Counted from the first letter of the stretch, positions 7,762-16,650 are shown. The stretch: 64,000 bases of DNA from Rugamonas sp. A1-17 (GCA_025548565.1 JAJLPB010000002.1:496001-560000); one strand, 5' to 3'. Notes: a model not told the origin generated them from the letters alone. Numbers and translations: made by a program.

Positions 7762-8355
7762 ATGACAGGGAAGAGCTTGAACTCCAACGTTGATGCATAC
7801 GTCAGCAAACCGGGCAAATGGCAGGAGGCATATAAGAAACTGCGCGCCATCGCCCTCGAGTGCGACATGACCGAGGATTTCAAGTGGGGTCACCCTTGCT
7901 ACACGCTCGACGACCAGAACATCGTGTTAATTCACGGCTTCAAGGACTACTGCGCGCTGCTGTTTTTTAAGGGCGCCTTGATGCAGGACCCGAAAGGCAT
8001 TCTGATCCAGCAGACCAAGAACGTGCAAGCGGGACGCCAGATCCGCTTCACCAGCGCGGAAGAAATCGCCAAGATGGCGTCGACGTTAAAGAGCTACATC
8101 CGCGACGCCATCAAAGTGGAAAAGTCCGGCGCGCAGGTGGAGTTCAAGGAGACCGCCGAATTCGACATGCCGGAGGAATTCCTGAGCAAACTGGAGGAGT
8201 CGCCCGCCCTGCAGGAAGCCTTCGCCGGCCTGACGCCAGGGCGGCAGCGCGGCTACCTGCTACACTTCTCCTCCGCCAAGCAAGCCAAGACTCGCGAGTC
8301 GCGCGTGGAGAAGTGCATCCCGCACATCCTCAAAGGCAAAGGCCTGGACGACTGA
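7762..8355 (+). CDS. DUF1801 / YdeI family protein
   Basis: A 197-residue cytosolic protein of the DUF1801 (YdhG-like) family with a YdeI/OmdA-type C-terminal region. It shows the family features DFKWGHPCYTL and a hydrophobic core (IVLIHGFKDYCALLFFKGA), and the C-terminal segment ALQEAFAGLTPGRQRGYLLH typical of YdeI proteins. The biochemical role is not established. I chose ATG 7762 because GAGGTG lies about 4 bases upstream; an upstream TTG at 7741 lacks this. It ends 14 bases before dadA-like, so the two may be co-transcribed. Confidence 0.85.
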   Translation: MTGKSLNSNVDAYVSKPGKWQEAYKKLRAIALECDMTEDFKWGHPCYTLDDQNIVLIHGFKDYCALLFFKGALMQDPKGILIQQTKNVQAGRQIRFTSAEEIAKMASTLKSYIRDAIKVEKSGAQVEFKETAEFDMPEEFLSKLEESPALQEAFAGLTPGRQRGYLLHFSSAKQAKTRESRVEKCIPHILKGKGLDD

Positions 8356-8369
8356 CCGCAGCATCGATT

Positions 8370-9641
8370 ATGAAAACCATAGCCATCATCGGCGGCGGCA
8401 TCACCGGCGTCACTACTGCCTACGCGCTTGCGAGGCGCGGCTTCGCTGTCACGCTGCTGGAACGCCATCGCTACGCGGCGATGGAGACTTCGTTCGCCAA
8501 CGGCGGCCAGCTGTCCGCCTCCAACGCCGAGGCGTGGAATCATAAGGACACCGTCGTCAAGGGCCTGAAGTGGATGCTGAGGAACGACGCGCCGCTGCTG
8601 GTCAATCCGAAACCCAGCTGGCATAAGCTCTCGTGGTTCGCGCAGTTCATCACCGCCGTTCCCCACTATCGCGACAACACCATCGCCACCGCCAGACTGG
8701 CCGTGGCCGCGCGCCGGCATCTGTTCAGCTGGGCCGAAGAGGAAGGCATAGACTTCGACCTCAAACGCGAAGGCATCCTGCACATCCACCGCGACCGCGC
8801 CGACTTCGAACATGCGGCCGAGGTCTCGAAGCTGCTGGCGCAAGGCGGCCTGCCGCGCCGCGCCGTCACGCCGGACGAGATGCGCGCCATCGAACCCACA
8901 TTGACCGGCCAGTTCTACGGCGGCCATTACACCGAGAGCGACAGCTCCGGCGATATCCACAAGTTCACCACCGGCCTGGCGCAAGCGGCGCAGCGCCTCG
9001 GCGTGGACCTGCGCTTCAACCAGCACGTGACCAAGGTCCACGCCGATGCCGCCGGCGCGCACATCACCGTCACGCACGACGATAACGACGACACCCAACG
9101 CTACGACGCGGTGGTAATCTGCGCCGGCACCGCCAGCCGCGAAATCGCGGCCATGCTGGGCGACCGCGTCAACGTCTACCCGGTCAAAGGCTACTCGATC
9201 ACCGTCCACCTGAACGACGCGGCCAGCCAGGCCGCCGCGCCCAACGTCAGCCTGGTGGACGACGCCACCAAGCTGGTCGCCAGCCGCCTCGGCGCGGACC
9301 GCCTGCGCGTGGCCGGCACGGCGGAGTTCAACGGCTACAACCGCGACATCCGCGCCGACCGCATCGCGCCGCTGCTCGACTGGGTGCGGCAGTGCTTCCC
9401 CGGCGTCTCCACGCGCGAGGCGACGCCCTGGGCCGGCCTGCGGCCCATGATGCCCAACCTGGTCCCGCGCGTGGGCAGGGGCAAGACGCCCACGGTGTTC
9501 TACAACACCGGGCACGGCCACCTGGGCTGGACTTTATCGGCCGCCACCGCCGACATCGTCGCCGATTCGGTGCTGGCCGCACTGGGCGCGCCATCGTTAT
9601 CGGTTAGCCAACGTACCGCGCAGGGCTTGAAAATGGCGTAA
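8370..9641 (+). CDS. dadA: D-amino acid dehydrogenase
   Basis: A 423-residue FAD-dependent oxidoreductase of the DadA family, which oxidises D-amino acids to 2-oxo acids and ammonia and passes electrons to the respiratory chain at the inner membrane. It has the GGGITG dinucleotide loop at residues 8-13, the family segment FANGGQLSASNAEAW, and the C-terminal PWAGLRPMMPN and NTGHGHLGWTLS motifs of the flavin site. Length is normal. No alr/dadX racemase is beside it, so it may act on environmental or peptidoglycan D-amino acids. The symbol is by family similarity; paralogues are common in this group. Confidence 0.85.
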   Translation: MKTIAIIGGGITGVTTAYALARRGFAVTLLERHRYAAMETSFANGGQLSASNAEAWNHKDTVVKGLKWMLRNDAPLLVNPKPSWHKLSWFAQFITAVPHYRDNTIATARLAVAARRHLFSWAEEEGIDFDLKREGILHIHRDRADFEHAAEVSKLLAQGGLPRRAVTPDEMRAIEPTLTGQFYGGHYTESDSSGDIHKFTTGLAQAAQRLGVDLRFNQHVTKVHADAAGAHITVTHDDNDDTQRYDAVVICAGTASREIAAMLGDRVNVYPVKGYSITVHLNDAASQAAAPNVSLVDDATKLVASRLGADRLRVAGTAEFNGYNRDIRADRIAPLLDWVRQCFPGVSTREATPWAGLRPMMPNLVPRVGRGKTPTVFYNTGHGHLGWTLSAATADIVADSVLAALGAPSLSVSQRTAQGLKMA

Positions 9642-9682
9642 ACTGCCACCATATCGAGCCTGTCCCTACAAGGAGATCTGAC

Positions 9683-10594
9683 ATGACGGCAAAATCTTTC
9701 GCACGTATGACCCTGCTGGCCAGCGCCCTGGCGCTGGCGGTGCCGGCGTTTGCGGCCGAACCCACGATACACGATGTTTATGTAGCCGCAGAAGCAGGCA
9801 AGTACACCGACGCACAAGCGCTGATGGACCAGGTCCTGAAAGCCCACCCGAACAGCGCCACCGCGCACTTCGTGGAAGCCGAACTGCTGGCCAAGCAAGG
9901 CAAGTTCGCCGCTGCACAGGGCGAGCTGGCCACGGCCGAACGCCTGTCGCCCGGCCTGCCGAAGGTGAATCCGAGCGCGCTGGCCAAGCTGCGCACGCTG
10001 CTGGCCGACGGCCAGAAGCCGCGCGCCAACTACTCGCAGCAGCAGCCGGCCCGCAGCAACGCCGGCTATAGCAATGGCAGCTATGGCGCACCGCAGAGCA
10101 GCGGCATCCCCTGGGGCACGGTCCTGATCCTCGGTGGCGGCCTGCTGGGCTTTATCTGGCTGGCGTCGCGCTTCATGTCGCGCCGTAACCAGCAGACCGA
10201 CAGCTACAACAATCCGGCTAGCTTCAACCCCGGCGGCGGCGCGGCTCCCGGCTATGCGCCCGGCGCCTACCCGCAACAGGGCTATCCGCAGCCAGGCTAC
10301 GGCCAGCCGCAAGGTAGCGGCATGGGCTCGCGCATCATGGGCGGCCTGGCGACCGGCGCGGCGGTGGGCGCGGGCATCGTGGCCGGCGAGGCGATCGCAC
10401 GCCAGTTCACCGGCGGCAGCCACGATTCCGGCAACCGCGACCAGCCACGCAACGACATCGTCTACGACGATCCGTCACGCGATGAACTGCTGCGCCGCGA
10501 CGACATGGGCGGCAACGACTTCGGCGTCAGCGGCGGCTGGGACGATGGCGGCAGCAGCGGCGGCGGCGGCGGTGGCGGCGGCGACTGGGACTAA
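9683..10594 (+). CDS. TPR-containing exported/membrane protein with Gly-rich tail
   Basis: A 303-residue protein. A signal peptide ends at PAFA-AEP (about residue 22-24). Residues ~28-100 form two TPR-like helical pairs (YTDAQALMDQVLKAHPNSA). A Ser/Tyr/Asn-rich linker leads to a transmembrane segment near residues 137-157 (WGTVLILGGGLLGFIWLASRF), then a Tyr/Pro/Gly-rich region (PQQGYPQPGYGQPQG), a small hydrophobic Gly/Ala patch and an Asp/Gly-rich C-terminus. Such proteins recur in Oxalobacteraceae, usually annotated only as TPR proteins. AAGGAG precedes the ATG. Function unknown; envelope association is inferred. Confidence 0.75.
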   Translation: MTAKSFARMTLLASALALAVPAFAAEPTIHDVYVAAEAGKYTDAQALMDQVLKAHPNSATAHFVEAELLAKQGKFAAAQGELATAERLSPGLPKVNPSALAKLRTLLADGQKPRANYSQQQPARSNAGYSNGSYGAPQSSGIPWGTVLILGGGLLGFIWLASRFMSRRNQQTDSYNNPASFNPGGGAAPGYAPGAYPQQGYPQPGYGQPQGSGMGSRIMGGLATGAAVGAGIVAGEAIARQFTGGSHDSGNRDQPRNDIVYDDPSRDELLRRDDMGGNDFGVSGGWDDGGSSGGGGGGGGDWD

Positions 10595-10601
10595 TCCCAC
10601 C

Positions 10602-11573
10602 TCACGGGGCGCGGCGCTCGCCCGCCCCGGCAGCTTCCATCGCAAGATCCCAATACGGCGGATCGCCGAAATACTCCTTCAAATGACGTATCAGCAGCTG
10701 GGCCTTGGCCTGGTTGGAGCGGCCCGGCATGTGCACCGCGTGCACCGCTGACTCATGCGGCCCGCGCCTGCCTGACGCGGCGCCCCGCTGCACCGGCGCC
10801 ATCGGGAACACCGGCACCAGCTGGCCCGCGACGATGGCGTCGCTCACCAGCCAGTTCGCCAGATGCACCAGCCCCGCGCCGCCGATGGCCGCGTGCAGCA
10901 GCGTGTCGGTGTCGTCGCAGCGCAGCTTGCCCTTGACGGCCAGCGGCTGGTTCTGGTTCACGCCCTCGAAACGCCACCAGCCGCGCGGCGCGGTGCGCCC
11001 GGTCACGGTCAGGCATTGGTGGTTGAGCAGGTCCATCGGCGTCTTCGGCCAACCGTGGCGCTCCAGGTAGGCCGGGCTGGCGCTGACCACGCGGTTCTGC
11101 ACCGCTAGCCGGGTCGCCACCAGGCCGCTGTCGGGCAGCACGCCGGCGCGCACCGCCACGTCGACCCGGCGCGCGGACAGGTCGACGATATCGTCGCTGA
11201 CGTGCAGCTCGACCTCCAGCAGCGGGCAATGCTGCAGAAAATCGGCGATGGCCGGCGCCACATGCAGCCGCCCGAACGCGGCCGGCGCCGTCACGGTCAA
11301 CAGGCCGCGCGGTTCGCTGTCCAGCTCCTGCACGGCGGCTTTACCTTCGGCCAGCTCGGCGAGGATGTTGCGGGCGCGCGGCAGGAAGCGTTCGCCGGCA
11401 TCGGTCAGCAGCATTTGCCGCGAACTGCGCAACAGCAGGCGCGAGCCCACTTCGGCCTCCAGCGCGTCGAGCTTGCGCGACACCGACGACACCGCCATTT
11501 TCAATTCGGCCGCCGCGCGCGACAGGCTGCCGTGCTCCACCACCGCCAACAGACACTTCAACCCTTCGATCAT
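10602..11573 (-). CDS. LysR-family transcriptional regulator
   Basis: A 323-residue LysR regulator. The winged HTH covers about residues 1-60 (GSLSRAAAELKMAVSSVSRK), followed by the periplasmic-binding-protein-like effector domain of the CrgA-like subgroup (RRVDVAVRAGVLPDSGLVA). I chose ATG 11573 because GGGAG lies 5 bases upstream, although the frame stays open to 11603. It diverges from the metallo-hydrolase at 11686, and a perfect GCAAA-N5-TTTGC dyad lies between them. By the usual LysR logic it probably controls that hydrolase and itself. It converges with the TPR gene, 7 bases apart. Confidence 0.88.
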   Translation of the reverse strand: MIEGLKCLLAVVEHGSLSRAAAELKMAVSSVSRKLDALEAEVGSRLLLRSSRQMLLTDAGERFLPRARNILAELAEGKAAVQELDSEPRGLLTVTAPAAFGRLHVAPAIADFLQHCPLLEVELHVSDDIVDLSARRVDVAVRAGVLPDSGLVATRLAVQNRVVSASPAYLERHGWPKTPMDLLNHQCLTVTGRTAPRGWWRFEGVNQNQPLAVKGKLRCDDTDTLLHAAIGGAGLVHLANWLVSDAIVAGQLVPVFPMAPVQRGAASGRRGPHESAVHAVHMPGRSNQAKAQLLIRHLKEYFGDPPYWDLAMEAAGAGERRAP

Positions 11574-11599
11574 CACACTCTCCCGGCTTTGCAAACCAC

Positions 11600-11614
11600 G
11601 CAAAATTAGTTTGC
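11600..11614. promoter_or_regulatory. candidate LysR operator between divergent genes
   Basis: GCAAAATTAGTTTGC is a perfect 5-bp dyad with a 5-base spacer, close to the T-N11-A form used by LysR proteins. It lies 27 bases from the regulator start and about 70 bases from the metallo-hydrolase start. A second TTTGCAAA is at 11588-11595. Direct sequence observation; binding is inferred. Confidence 0.45.
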
Positions 11615-11685
11615 ATTAATCTATATTGTGCCATTTTTTGCAAAGATGCATACTGCGTTTAGTAAATTCAACAAAAGGAGCAAAA

Positions 11686-12639
11686 ATGCAATTCATCCGC
11701 AAACTCAGCCCGCTTGCCGCCGCCCTGGCCTTCGCCGCCAGCGCACCCGCTTTCGCCGCCGCGCCACTGGCCGGCACCAACGCGCCCGGCTTCTTCCGCG
11801 TCATGCTGGGCGACTTTGAAGTCACCGCCATCAGCGACGGCACCGTCGACCTGCCAATGAACAAGCTGCTGCAGCAGCCGCAGGCCAAGACCGACCAGGA
11901 ACTGGCGCGCGCCTACCTGGCCAGCCCGCTGGAAACCTCGGTGACCGGCTACCTGGTCAACACCGGCACCAAGCTGGTGCTGATCGACACCGGCGCCGGC
12001 AATCTGTTCGGCCCGACGCTGGGCAAGCTGCTGGCCAACCTGAAAGCCTCGGGCTACCAGCCGGAACAGGTCGACGAGGTGCTGATCACCCATATGCACC
12101 CGGACCACGTCGGCGGCCTCGCGGCCAACGGGCAGGCGGCCTTCCCCAACGCCACCGTGCGCGCCGACCGCCATGACGCCGACTACTGGCTCAGCCAGGC
12201 CAACATGGACAAGGCGCCGGCCGACAGCAAGGGCTTCTTCCAGGGCGCGATGGCATCGGTGGGTCCATACGCCGCCAGCCAGCACCTGAAGCCGTTCGAC
12301 GGCACCACCGAGATCACGCCGGGCATCCGCGCGGTCGCCAGCTACGGCCACACGCCGGGCCACATCAGCTATCTGGTGGAGAGCAAGGGCAAGAAGCTGC
12401 TGCTGGTGGGTGACCTGATTCACGCGGGCGCGGTGCAGTTCGACCATCCCGAAGTGACCATCGGTTTCGACAGCGATCCGAAGGCCGCCGCCTCCGCGCG
12501 CCAGCAAGCCTTCACCGCCGCCGCCAAGGACGGCACGCTGATCGGCGCGGCCCACCTGCCCTTCCCCGGCCTGGGCCACCTGCGCAGCAACGGCAAGGCT
12601 TATGTGTGGGTGGCGACCAACTACACCCAGTTGCGCTAG
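11686..12639 (+). CDS. exported MBL-fold metallo-hydrolase
   Basis: A 317-residue metallo-beta-lactamase-fold protein with a Sec signal peptide (about residues 1-25, ending PAFAAAP), so periplasmic. The zinc motif HMHPDH is at residues 136-141, with further ligands in HTPGHISYL and VGDLIHAG. This architecture matches the exported MBL-fold hydrolases related to quorum-quenching lactonases and to other periplasmic hydrolases; it is not a clear B1-B3 beta-lactamase. AAGGAG lies 6 bases before the ATG. It diverges from the LysR gene, its likely regulator, and is followed 10 bases later by a response regulator. Substrate unknown. Confidence 0.85.
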   Translation: MQFIRKLSPLAAALAFAASAPAFAAAPLAGTNAPGFFRVMLGDFEVTAISDGTVDLPMNKLLQQPQAKTDQELARAYLASPLETSVTGYLVNTGTKLVLIDTGAGNLFGPTLGKLLANLKASGYQPEQVDEVLITHMHPDHVGGLAANGQAAFPNATVRADRHDADYWLSQANMDKAPADSKGFFQGAMASVGPYAASQHLKPFDGTTEITPGIRAVASYGHTPGHISYLVESKGKKLLLVGDLIHAGAVQFDHPEVTIGFDSDPKAAASARQQAFTAAAKDGTLIGAAHLPFPGLGHLRSNGKAYVWVATNYTQLR

Positions 12640-12649
12640 ACTGGCCGAC

Positions 12650-13288
12650 ATGGAACAGAGTCACATCCCTCGCCCCATCAACGTGCTAGTCGTTGACGAC
12701 CACCCCTTGCTGCGCATGGGGTTGGGCGAAGCCATCGCCAGCCAGGACGACATGCGCCTGGCCGGCGAGGCCTGCAACGGCCACGAAGCGGTCGAACAGT
12801 ACGAGGCGCTGCGGCCGGACGTTGTCATCATGGACATCGTCATGCCGGGCATGTGCGGCGTCACCGCGCTGGAGGCGATACGCGCGGCGCATCCGTCGGC
12901 GCGCGTGGTCATGCTCACCACCTACAAGGGCGACGTGCAGATCCTGCGCGCCGTGCAGGGCGGCGCCGCCGGCTTTTTGTTGAAGAGCACCTTGCGCAAG
13001 GATTTGCTCGACACGATACGCGGCGTGCACCAGGGGCAGCGCCGCATCCCGCCGGAGATCGCGATGGAACTGGCCCAGCACATGGGCCAGGGTCCGTTGA
13101 GCGCGCGCGAGACGGAGGTGCTGAGTCACGCGGCCAACGGCCAGTCCAACCGCCGCATCGCCGAGCAGCTGTCGATCTCGGAAGAGACGGTGAAGGCCCA
13201 CATGAAGAATGTGCTGGCCAAGCTGGCCGCGAACGATCGCACCCACGCGGTGACGATCGCTCTTAAACGCGGCATCATGTCGATCTGA
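12650..13288 (+). CDS. NarL/FixJ-type response regulator
   Basis: A 212-residue two-component regulator. The receiver has the acidic pair Asp16-Asp17, phosphoacceptor Asp62 (VIMDIVMPG), Thr90/91 and Lys112 (FLLKST), all canonical. The LuxR-type HTH is at about residues 143-205 (LSARETEVLSHAANGQSNRRIA, SEETVKAHM). No sensor kinase is nearby, so the partner is unknown. It closely resembles the regulator at 16651-17316, including the phrases EACNG, LTTY and NDRTHAV/SDRTHAV, so the two are paralogues. It converges with the DUF1275 gene, 10 bases apart. Confidence 0.9.
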   Translation: MEQSHIPRPINVLVVDDHPLLRMGLGEAIASQDDMRLAGEACNGHEAVEQYEALRPDVVIMDIVMPGMCGVTALEAIRAAHPSARVVMLTTYKGDVQILRAVQGGAAGFLLKSTLRKDLLDTIRGVHQGQRRIPPEIAMELAQHMGQGPLSARETEVLSHAANGQSNRRIAEQLSISEETVKAHMKNVLAKLAANDRTHAVTIALKRGIMSI

Positions 13289-13298
13289 TCGGCGCGAT

Positions 13299-13955
13299 CT
13301 AGTCGGCGGCCGTGCAGGCCAGCCAAAGCAGCAGTGCGCAAGGCAGCAGCAGGCCGTTGAACCCGGCCTGCATGAAGGCCAGCGCCCCGCTGATACATCC
13401 CACCGCGAACGCCACCACCGGCCAGGCCAGCTTCTTCAGACGCGCGCGCGCTTCGACGTCGCCGCGCAGCGTGTCCACCAGGTCGATCACCAGCTGCGTC
13501 ACGTTGCCGGTCATGACCGTGGTGGCGGCCACCTTCCCCAACAACAGCTTGCCGTAGGCGTTCTGCACCGCCATCGCGGCGGCACACAGCATGCCGGTCA
13601 ACAGCGTCAGTGGCGCGTCGGGGGCTTCGATGGGCGCGCCCGCCCACGCGCTGGCGACGCTGCCCGCCATCAGCACCGTCTGCAGCAGGAAGCTGTTGCG
13701 CAGCTGGCGGCTGCCGGCGCGTTCCCAGCGCAGTATCAGCAACCGCGCCAGCGCCACTGCCAGCACGAACACCGGGAACACCAGCAGCTTGAGCCAGATA
13801 TCCTGCGCCGGCCGCGCCATCGCCCGGCCAAGCAGCACGAAGTTGCCGGTGACGTGGGCCGTGAACAATCCGAACAAGCCGATGAAGCCCAGCGTGTCCA
13901 CATAGCCGGCCAGGAAGCCCAGGGTCATGCTTTGTTTGGTATCGCCGCGCTGCAT
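13299..13955 (-). CDS. DUF1275 (YoaK-type) membrane protein
   Basis: A 218-residue inner-membrane protein with about six hydrophobic segments. It has the family signature LGFLAGYVDTLGF and GLFTAHVTGNFVLLG near the N-terminus and MTGNVTQLVIDL further on. The family is widespread but its transport role is not established. Its ATG overlaps the TGA of the DoxX gene by one base (TGATG), which indicates translational coupling. It is the last gene of the four-gene minus-strand operon xapX-amidohydrolase-doxX-DUF1275. Confidence 0.85.
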   Translation of the reverse strand: MQRGDTKQSMTLGFLAGYVDTLGFIGLFGLFTAHVTGNFVLLGRAMARPAQDIWLKLLVFPVFVLAVALARLLILRWERAGSRQLRNSFLLQTVLMAGSVASAWAGAPIEAPDAPLTLLTGMLCAAAMAVQNAYGKLLLGKVAATTVMTGNVTQLVIDLVDTLRGDVEARARLKKLAWPVVAFAVGCISGALAFMQAGFNGLLLPCALLLWLACTAAD

Positions 13956-14359
13956 CAGGCTTCCTTCTTCTGGATGTCGTGCCATGCCACCAGCAGGAAC
14001 GCGCCGGCCAGGCCCAGATGCTCGAAGAAGCCGTTGGCCATCATGAAGCGCTCCGGCCCCGCGACCTCCCAGAAGCGGTTGGCGACGAAGGTGGCCATCA
14101 GCGTGAACGCGGCCAGATAGCCCGCGCCCAGCCAACGGTAGTAGCCGGACAGGATCATCAGCGACGCGCCCAATTCGCCGGCGATCACCAGCGCGGCCAT
14201 CGGGCCGGCCGGCGACAGGCCGAAGTGATGCATCTCGCCGATGGCCGACTGGAAGTCCATCAGCTTGTCGATGCCGCCCTGCAGATAGGCGGCACAGATC
14301 AGCAGCAGACAAATCCAGCGCAGCCAGGGCGCGCGCAGTGGTTTGAACAACGCCTCCAT
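13955..14359 (-). CDS. DoxX family membrane protein
   Basis: A 134-residue protein with four predicted membrane helices, typical of DoxX. The N-terminus (WLRWICLLLICAAYLQGGIDKL) and the VIAGELGASLMIL segment match the family. DoxX proteins are linked to redox or sulfur handling in some bacteria, but the role here is unknown. The ATG overlaps the stop of the amidohydrolase (TAATG) and its own stop overlaps the next start, so it is translated as part of the operon. Confidence 0.83.
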   Translation of the reverse strand: MEALFKPLRAPWLRWICLLLICAAYLQGGIDKLMDFQSAIGEMHHFGLSPAGPMAALVIAGELGASLMILSGYYRWLGAGYLAAFTLMATFVANRFWEVAGPERFMMANGFFEHLGLAGAFLLVAWHDIQKKEA

Positions 14360-16269
14360 TACACCGCCCAGCAGGCGCAGCCCAGCGCGCCCCAGAAGCT
14401 CTTCAGGTCCGACGTGGGCAGCTTGCTGGCCCACGCGCTGGCGTGCTGGTGGCCGTGGACGTTGCACTGGTTGGCGCAGCCGCAGGCGGCCTGCTGCTGG
14501 CGCAGTTGCTGCTGTTCGTGCTTGCGCCGTTCCAGTTCCTTCAACGCGGCGCGGTTGTTACCGATTTGCTCACCCCAGCCGGCGTAGCCGCCGAAGCGGC
14601 GCACCGGCGACCAATCCGGCATGGCCGGCGGCGGCGCCTCGTCGTAGCTGGCGAATTCGCCCGCCGCGTAGACGATCTTGCCGCCGACGATGGTCAGGCG
14701 CGACGTCATGTCGGCGATCTCGCTTTCGGCGCAGGCGTAGAAGTCCTTGTCCGGCACGATCAGATCGGCCAGCTGGCCCGCTTCGATACGGCCCTTCTTG
14801 CCCACTTCATTCGAGAACCAGGTGGTGTTCTCGGTCCACATGCGCAGCGCCGTCTCGCGGTCCAGGCAATTGGCGCGCGGGTACATCTGCATGCCGCCCA
14901 CGGTCTTGCCGGTGATGAGCCACGACAGCGATACCCACGGGTTGTACGAGGCGACGCGGGTGGCGTCGGTGCCGGCCGAAACCTTCACGCCCGCCTCCAG
15001 GATTTTCTTGACCGGCGGCGTGGCTTCGGCCGCGCCGTGGCCATAACGCTCGACGAAGTACTCGCCCTGGTAAGCCATGCGGTGCTGCACGGCGACGCCG
15101 CCGCCCAGCGCGGCGATGCGGTCGATCGACTGGTCGGAGATGGTCTCGGCGTGGTCGAAGAACCAGTTCAGTCCCGTCAGCGGGATGTCCTGGTTGACGC
15201 GTTCGAACACGTCCAGCGCGCGGCTGATGGTTTCGTCGTAGGTCGCGTGCATGCGCCACGGCCAGCGATTCTGCGCCAGCACGCGCACCACGCCTTCCAG
15301 GTCGTCCTCCATCGTCTCCGGCATGTCGGGGCGCGGCTGGCGGAAATCCTCGAAGTCGGCCGCCGAGAAGGTCAGCATCTCGCCGGCGCCATTGTGGCGG
15401 AAGTAGTCGTCGCCCTGCTGGTACTTGACGCTCTGCGTCCAGTTCAGGAAGTCTTCCTTCTCATGCGCAGGCTTTTGCGTGAACAGGTTGTAGGCCAGGC
15501 GTATCGTCAGCTGCTTGGCGTCCGACAGCTGCTGGATCACCTGGTAGTCCTCGGGATAGTTCTGGAAGCCGCCGCCGGCGTCGATGGCGCCAGTCACGCC
15601 GAGGCGATTGAGTTCGCGCATGAAGTGGCGGGTCGAGTTGACTTGGTATTCCAGCGGCAGCTTGGGGCCCTTGGCCAGCGTCGAATACAGGATGGCCGCA
15701 TTCGGCTTGGCCAGCAGCAGGCCGGTGGGATTGCCGGCGCCGTCGCGCAGGATCTGGCCGCCGTGCGGCTCGGGCGTGTCCTTGGTGTAGCCGACGGCGC
15801 GCAACGCGGCGCCATTGAGCAGCGCGCGGTCGTACAGGTGCAGGATGAATACCGGCGTATCCGGCGCCACCGCGTTCAGTTCCTCGATGGTCGGCAGGCG
15901 CTTCTCGGCGAATTGATGTTCGGTGAAGCCGCCCACCACGCGCACCCACTGCGGCGCCGGCGTGATCGCCACCTGCGCCTTCAGCATCGCCATGGCGTCG
16001 GCCAGGCTGCGCACGCCGTCCCAGCGCAGCTCCAGGTTGAAATTCAGGCCGCCGCGGATGATGTGCAGGTGGTTGTCGATCAGGCCTGGCAGCACGCGCT
16101 TGCCTTGCAGGTCGATGATCCTGGTTTGCGGACCGGCCAGCGCCAGAATCTCGTTGGCGCGGCCCACGTGCGTAAAGCGGCCGTCCTTGATGGCCACCGC
16201 CTCGGCGTGCGGATTGGAGCGGTCCAGCGTGGTGAACAGGCCGCGGTGCAGGATCAGGTCTGGGCTCAT
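14359..16269 (-). CDS. amidohydrolase (YtcJ-like) with Cys/His-rich tail
   Basis: A 636-residue metal-dependent hydrolase of the YtcJ-type amidohydrolase family. HLH at residues 67-69 (GLIDNHLHI) gives two metal ligands, and further His and Asp ligands lie in FFDHAETI and SAGTDATRV. Family members hydrolyse C-N or ester bonds in small molecules; the substrate is unknown. Beyond the barrel, after a Gln/Arg-rich helix, is an odd tail with clustered Cys and His (ACGCANQCNVHGHQHA and CACW) that could bind metal. The ATG overlaps the stop of the xapX-like gene (TAATG). Second gene of the four-gene operon. No signal peptide. Confidence 0.85.
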   Translation of the reverse strand: MSPDLILHRGLFTTLDRSNPHAEAVAIKDGRFTHVGRANEILALAGPQTRIIDLQGKRVLPGLIDNHLHIIRGGLNFNLELRWDGVRSLADAMAMLKAQVAITPAPQWVRVVGGFTEHQFAEKRLPTIEELNAVAPDTPVFILHLYDRALLNGAALRAVGYTKDTPEPHGGQILRDGAGNPTGLLLAKPNAAILYSTLAKGPKLPLEYQVNSTRHFMRELNRLGVTGAIDAGGGFQNYPEDYQVIQQLSDAKQLTIRLAYNLFTQKPAHEKEDFLNWTQSVKYQQGDDYFRHNGAGEMLTFSAADFEDFRQPRPDMPETMEDDLEGVVRVLAQNRWPWRMHATYDETISRALDVFERVNQDIPLTGLNWFFDHAETISDQSIDRIAALGGGVAVQHRMAYQGEYFVERYGHGAAEATPPVKKILEAGVKVSAGTDATRVASYNPWVSLSWLITGKTVGGMQMYPRANCLDRETALRMWTENTTWFSNEVGKKGRIEAGQLADLIVPDKDFYACAESEIADMTSRLTIVGGKIVYAAGEFASYDEAPPPAMPDWSPVRRFGGYAGWGEQIGNNRAALKELERRKHEQQQLRQQQAACGCANQCNVHGHQHASAWASKLPTSDLKSFWGALGCACWAV

Positions 16270-16538
16270 TATGCGTTCCCCTTGGTTTCATCGTTCGTTT
16301 GCGCGGACGGCAGTTGGCCGAAGCAATGCGGCTTGACGTGGTCCTCGATCCACGAGACCTGCTTGGCATCGGGCTGCCACAGCTGGCGCAGCAGCGGCGG
16401 CAACTGCTCGCCAAGCAGGATGCCCAGCAAGCCGACCAGCGCCACCACCGGCGGCGCCGGCGAGCGCACGTTCAGGAAGCCATAGATTAATCCGACCAGC
16501 AGGCCGACGGCCAGCGACACGATATACATTTTCGACAT
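16269..16538 (-). CDS. XapX domain small membrane protein
   Basis: An 89-residue protein with two membrane helices forming the XapX domain (MYIVSLAVGLLVGLIYGF, then VRSPAPPVVALVGLLGILLGE). The ~35 residues after it form a short soluble tail with one Cys and His. The start at 16538 has GAGG about 8 bases upstream. It is the first gene of the operon and overlaps the amidohydrolase. It begins 112 bases after the response regulator at 16651-17316 on the same strand. XapX proteins are poorly characterised. Confidence 0.8.
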   Translation of the reverse strand: MSKMYIVSLAVGLLVGLIYGFLNVRSPAPPVVALVGLLGILLGEQLPPLLRQLWQPDAKQVSWIEDHVKPHCFGQLPSAQTNDETKGNA

Positions 16539-16650
16539 GGGGATTTCCTCAGATAAGTGAAACAACATGGTTCCAGTCTAGAGACCCGCGCCGCTTTTGC
16601 CATCACCGGTATTGATCGCCGTTTGCTCATCCTTTGGGGATAGGCACCGG

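Noticed and set aside
7581..7883. N-terminal extension of the 57-residue membrane protein
   Set aside because: The extension overlaps the DUF1801 gene on the opposite strand and has no conserved or hydrophobic character.
10540..10594. Gly-rich end of the TPR protein as a silk- or collagen-like structural repeat
   Set aside because: It is a short Gly/Asp run encoded by GGC repeats with no periodic unit.
14443..16485. 680-codon + strand frame opposite the amidohydrolase
   Set aside because: The minus-strand amidohydrolase has metal-site motifs and overlapping operon junctions; the + frame does not.
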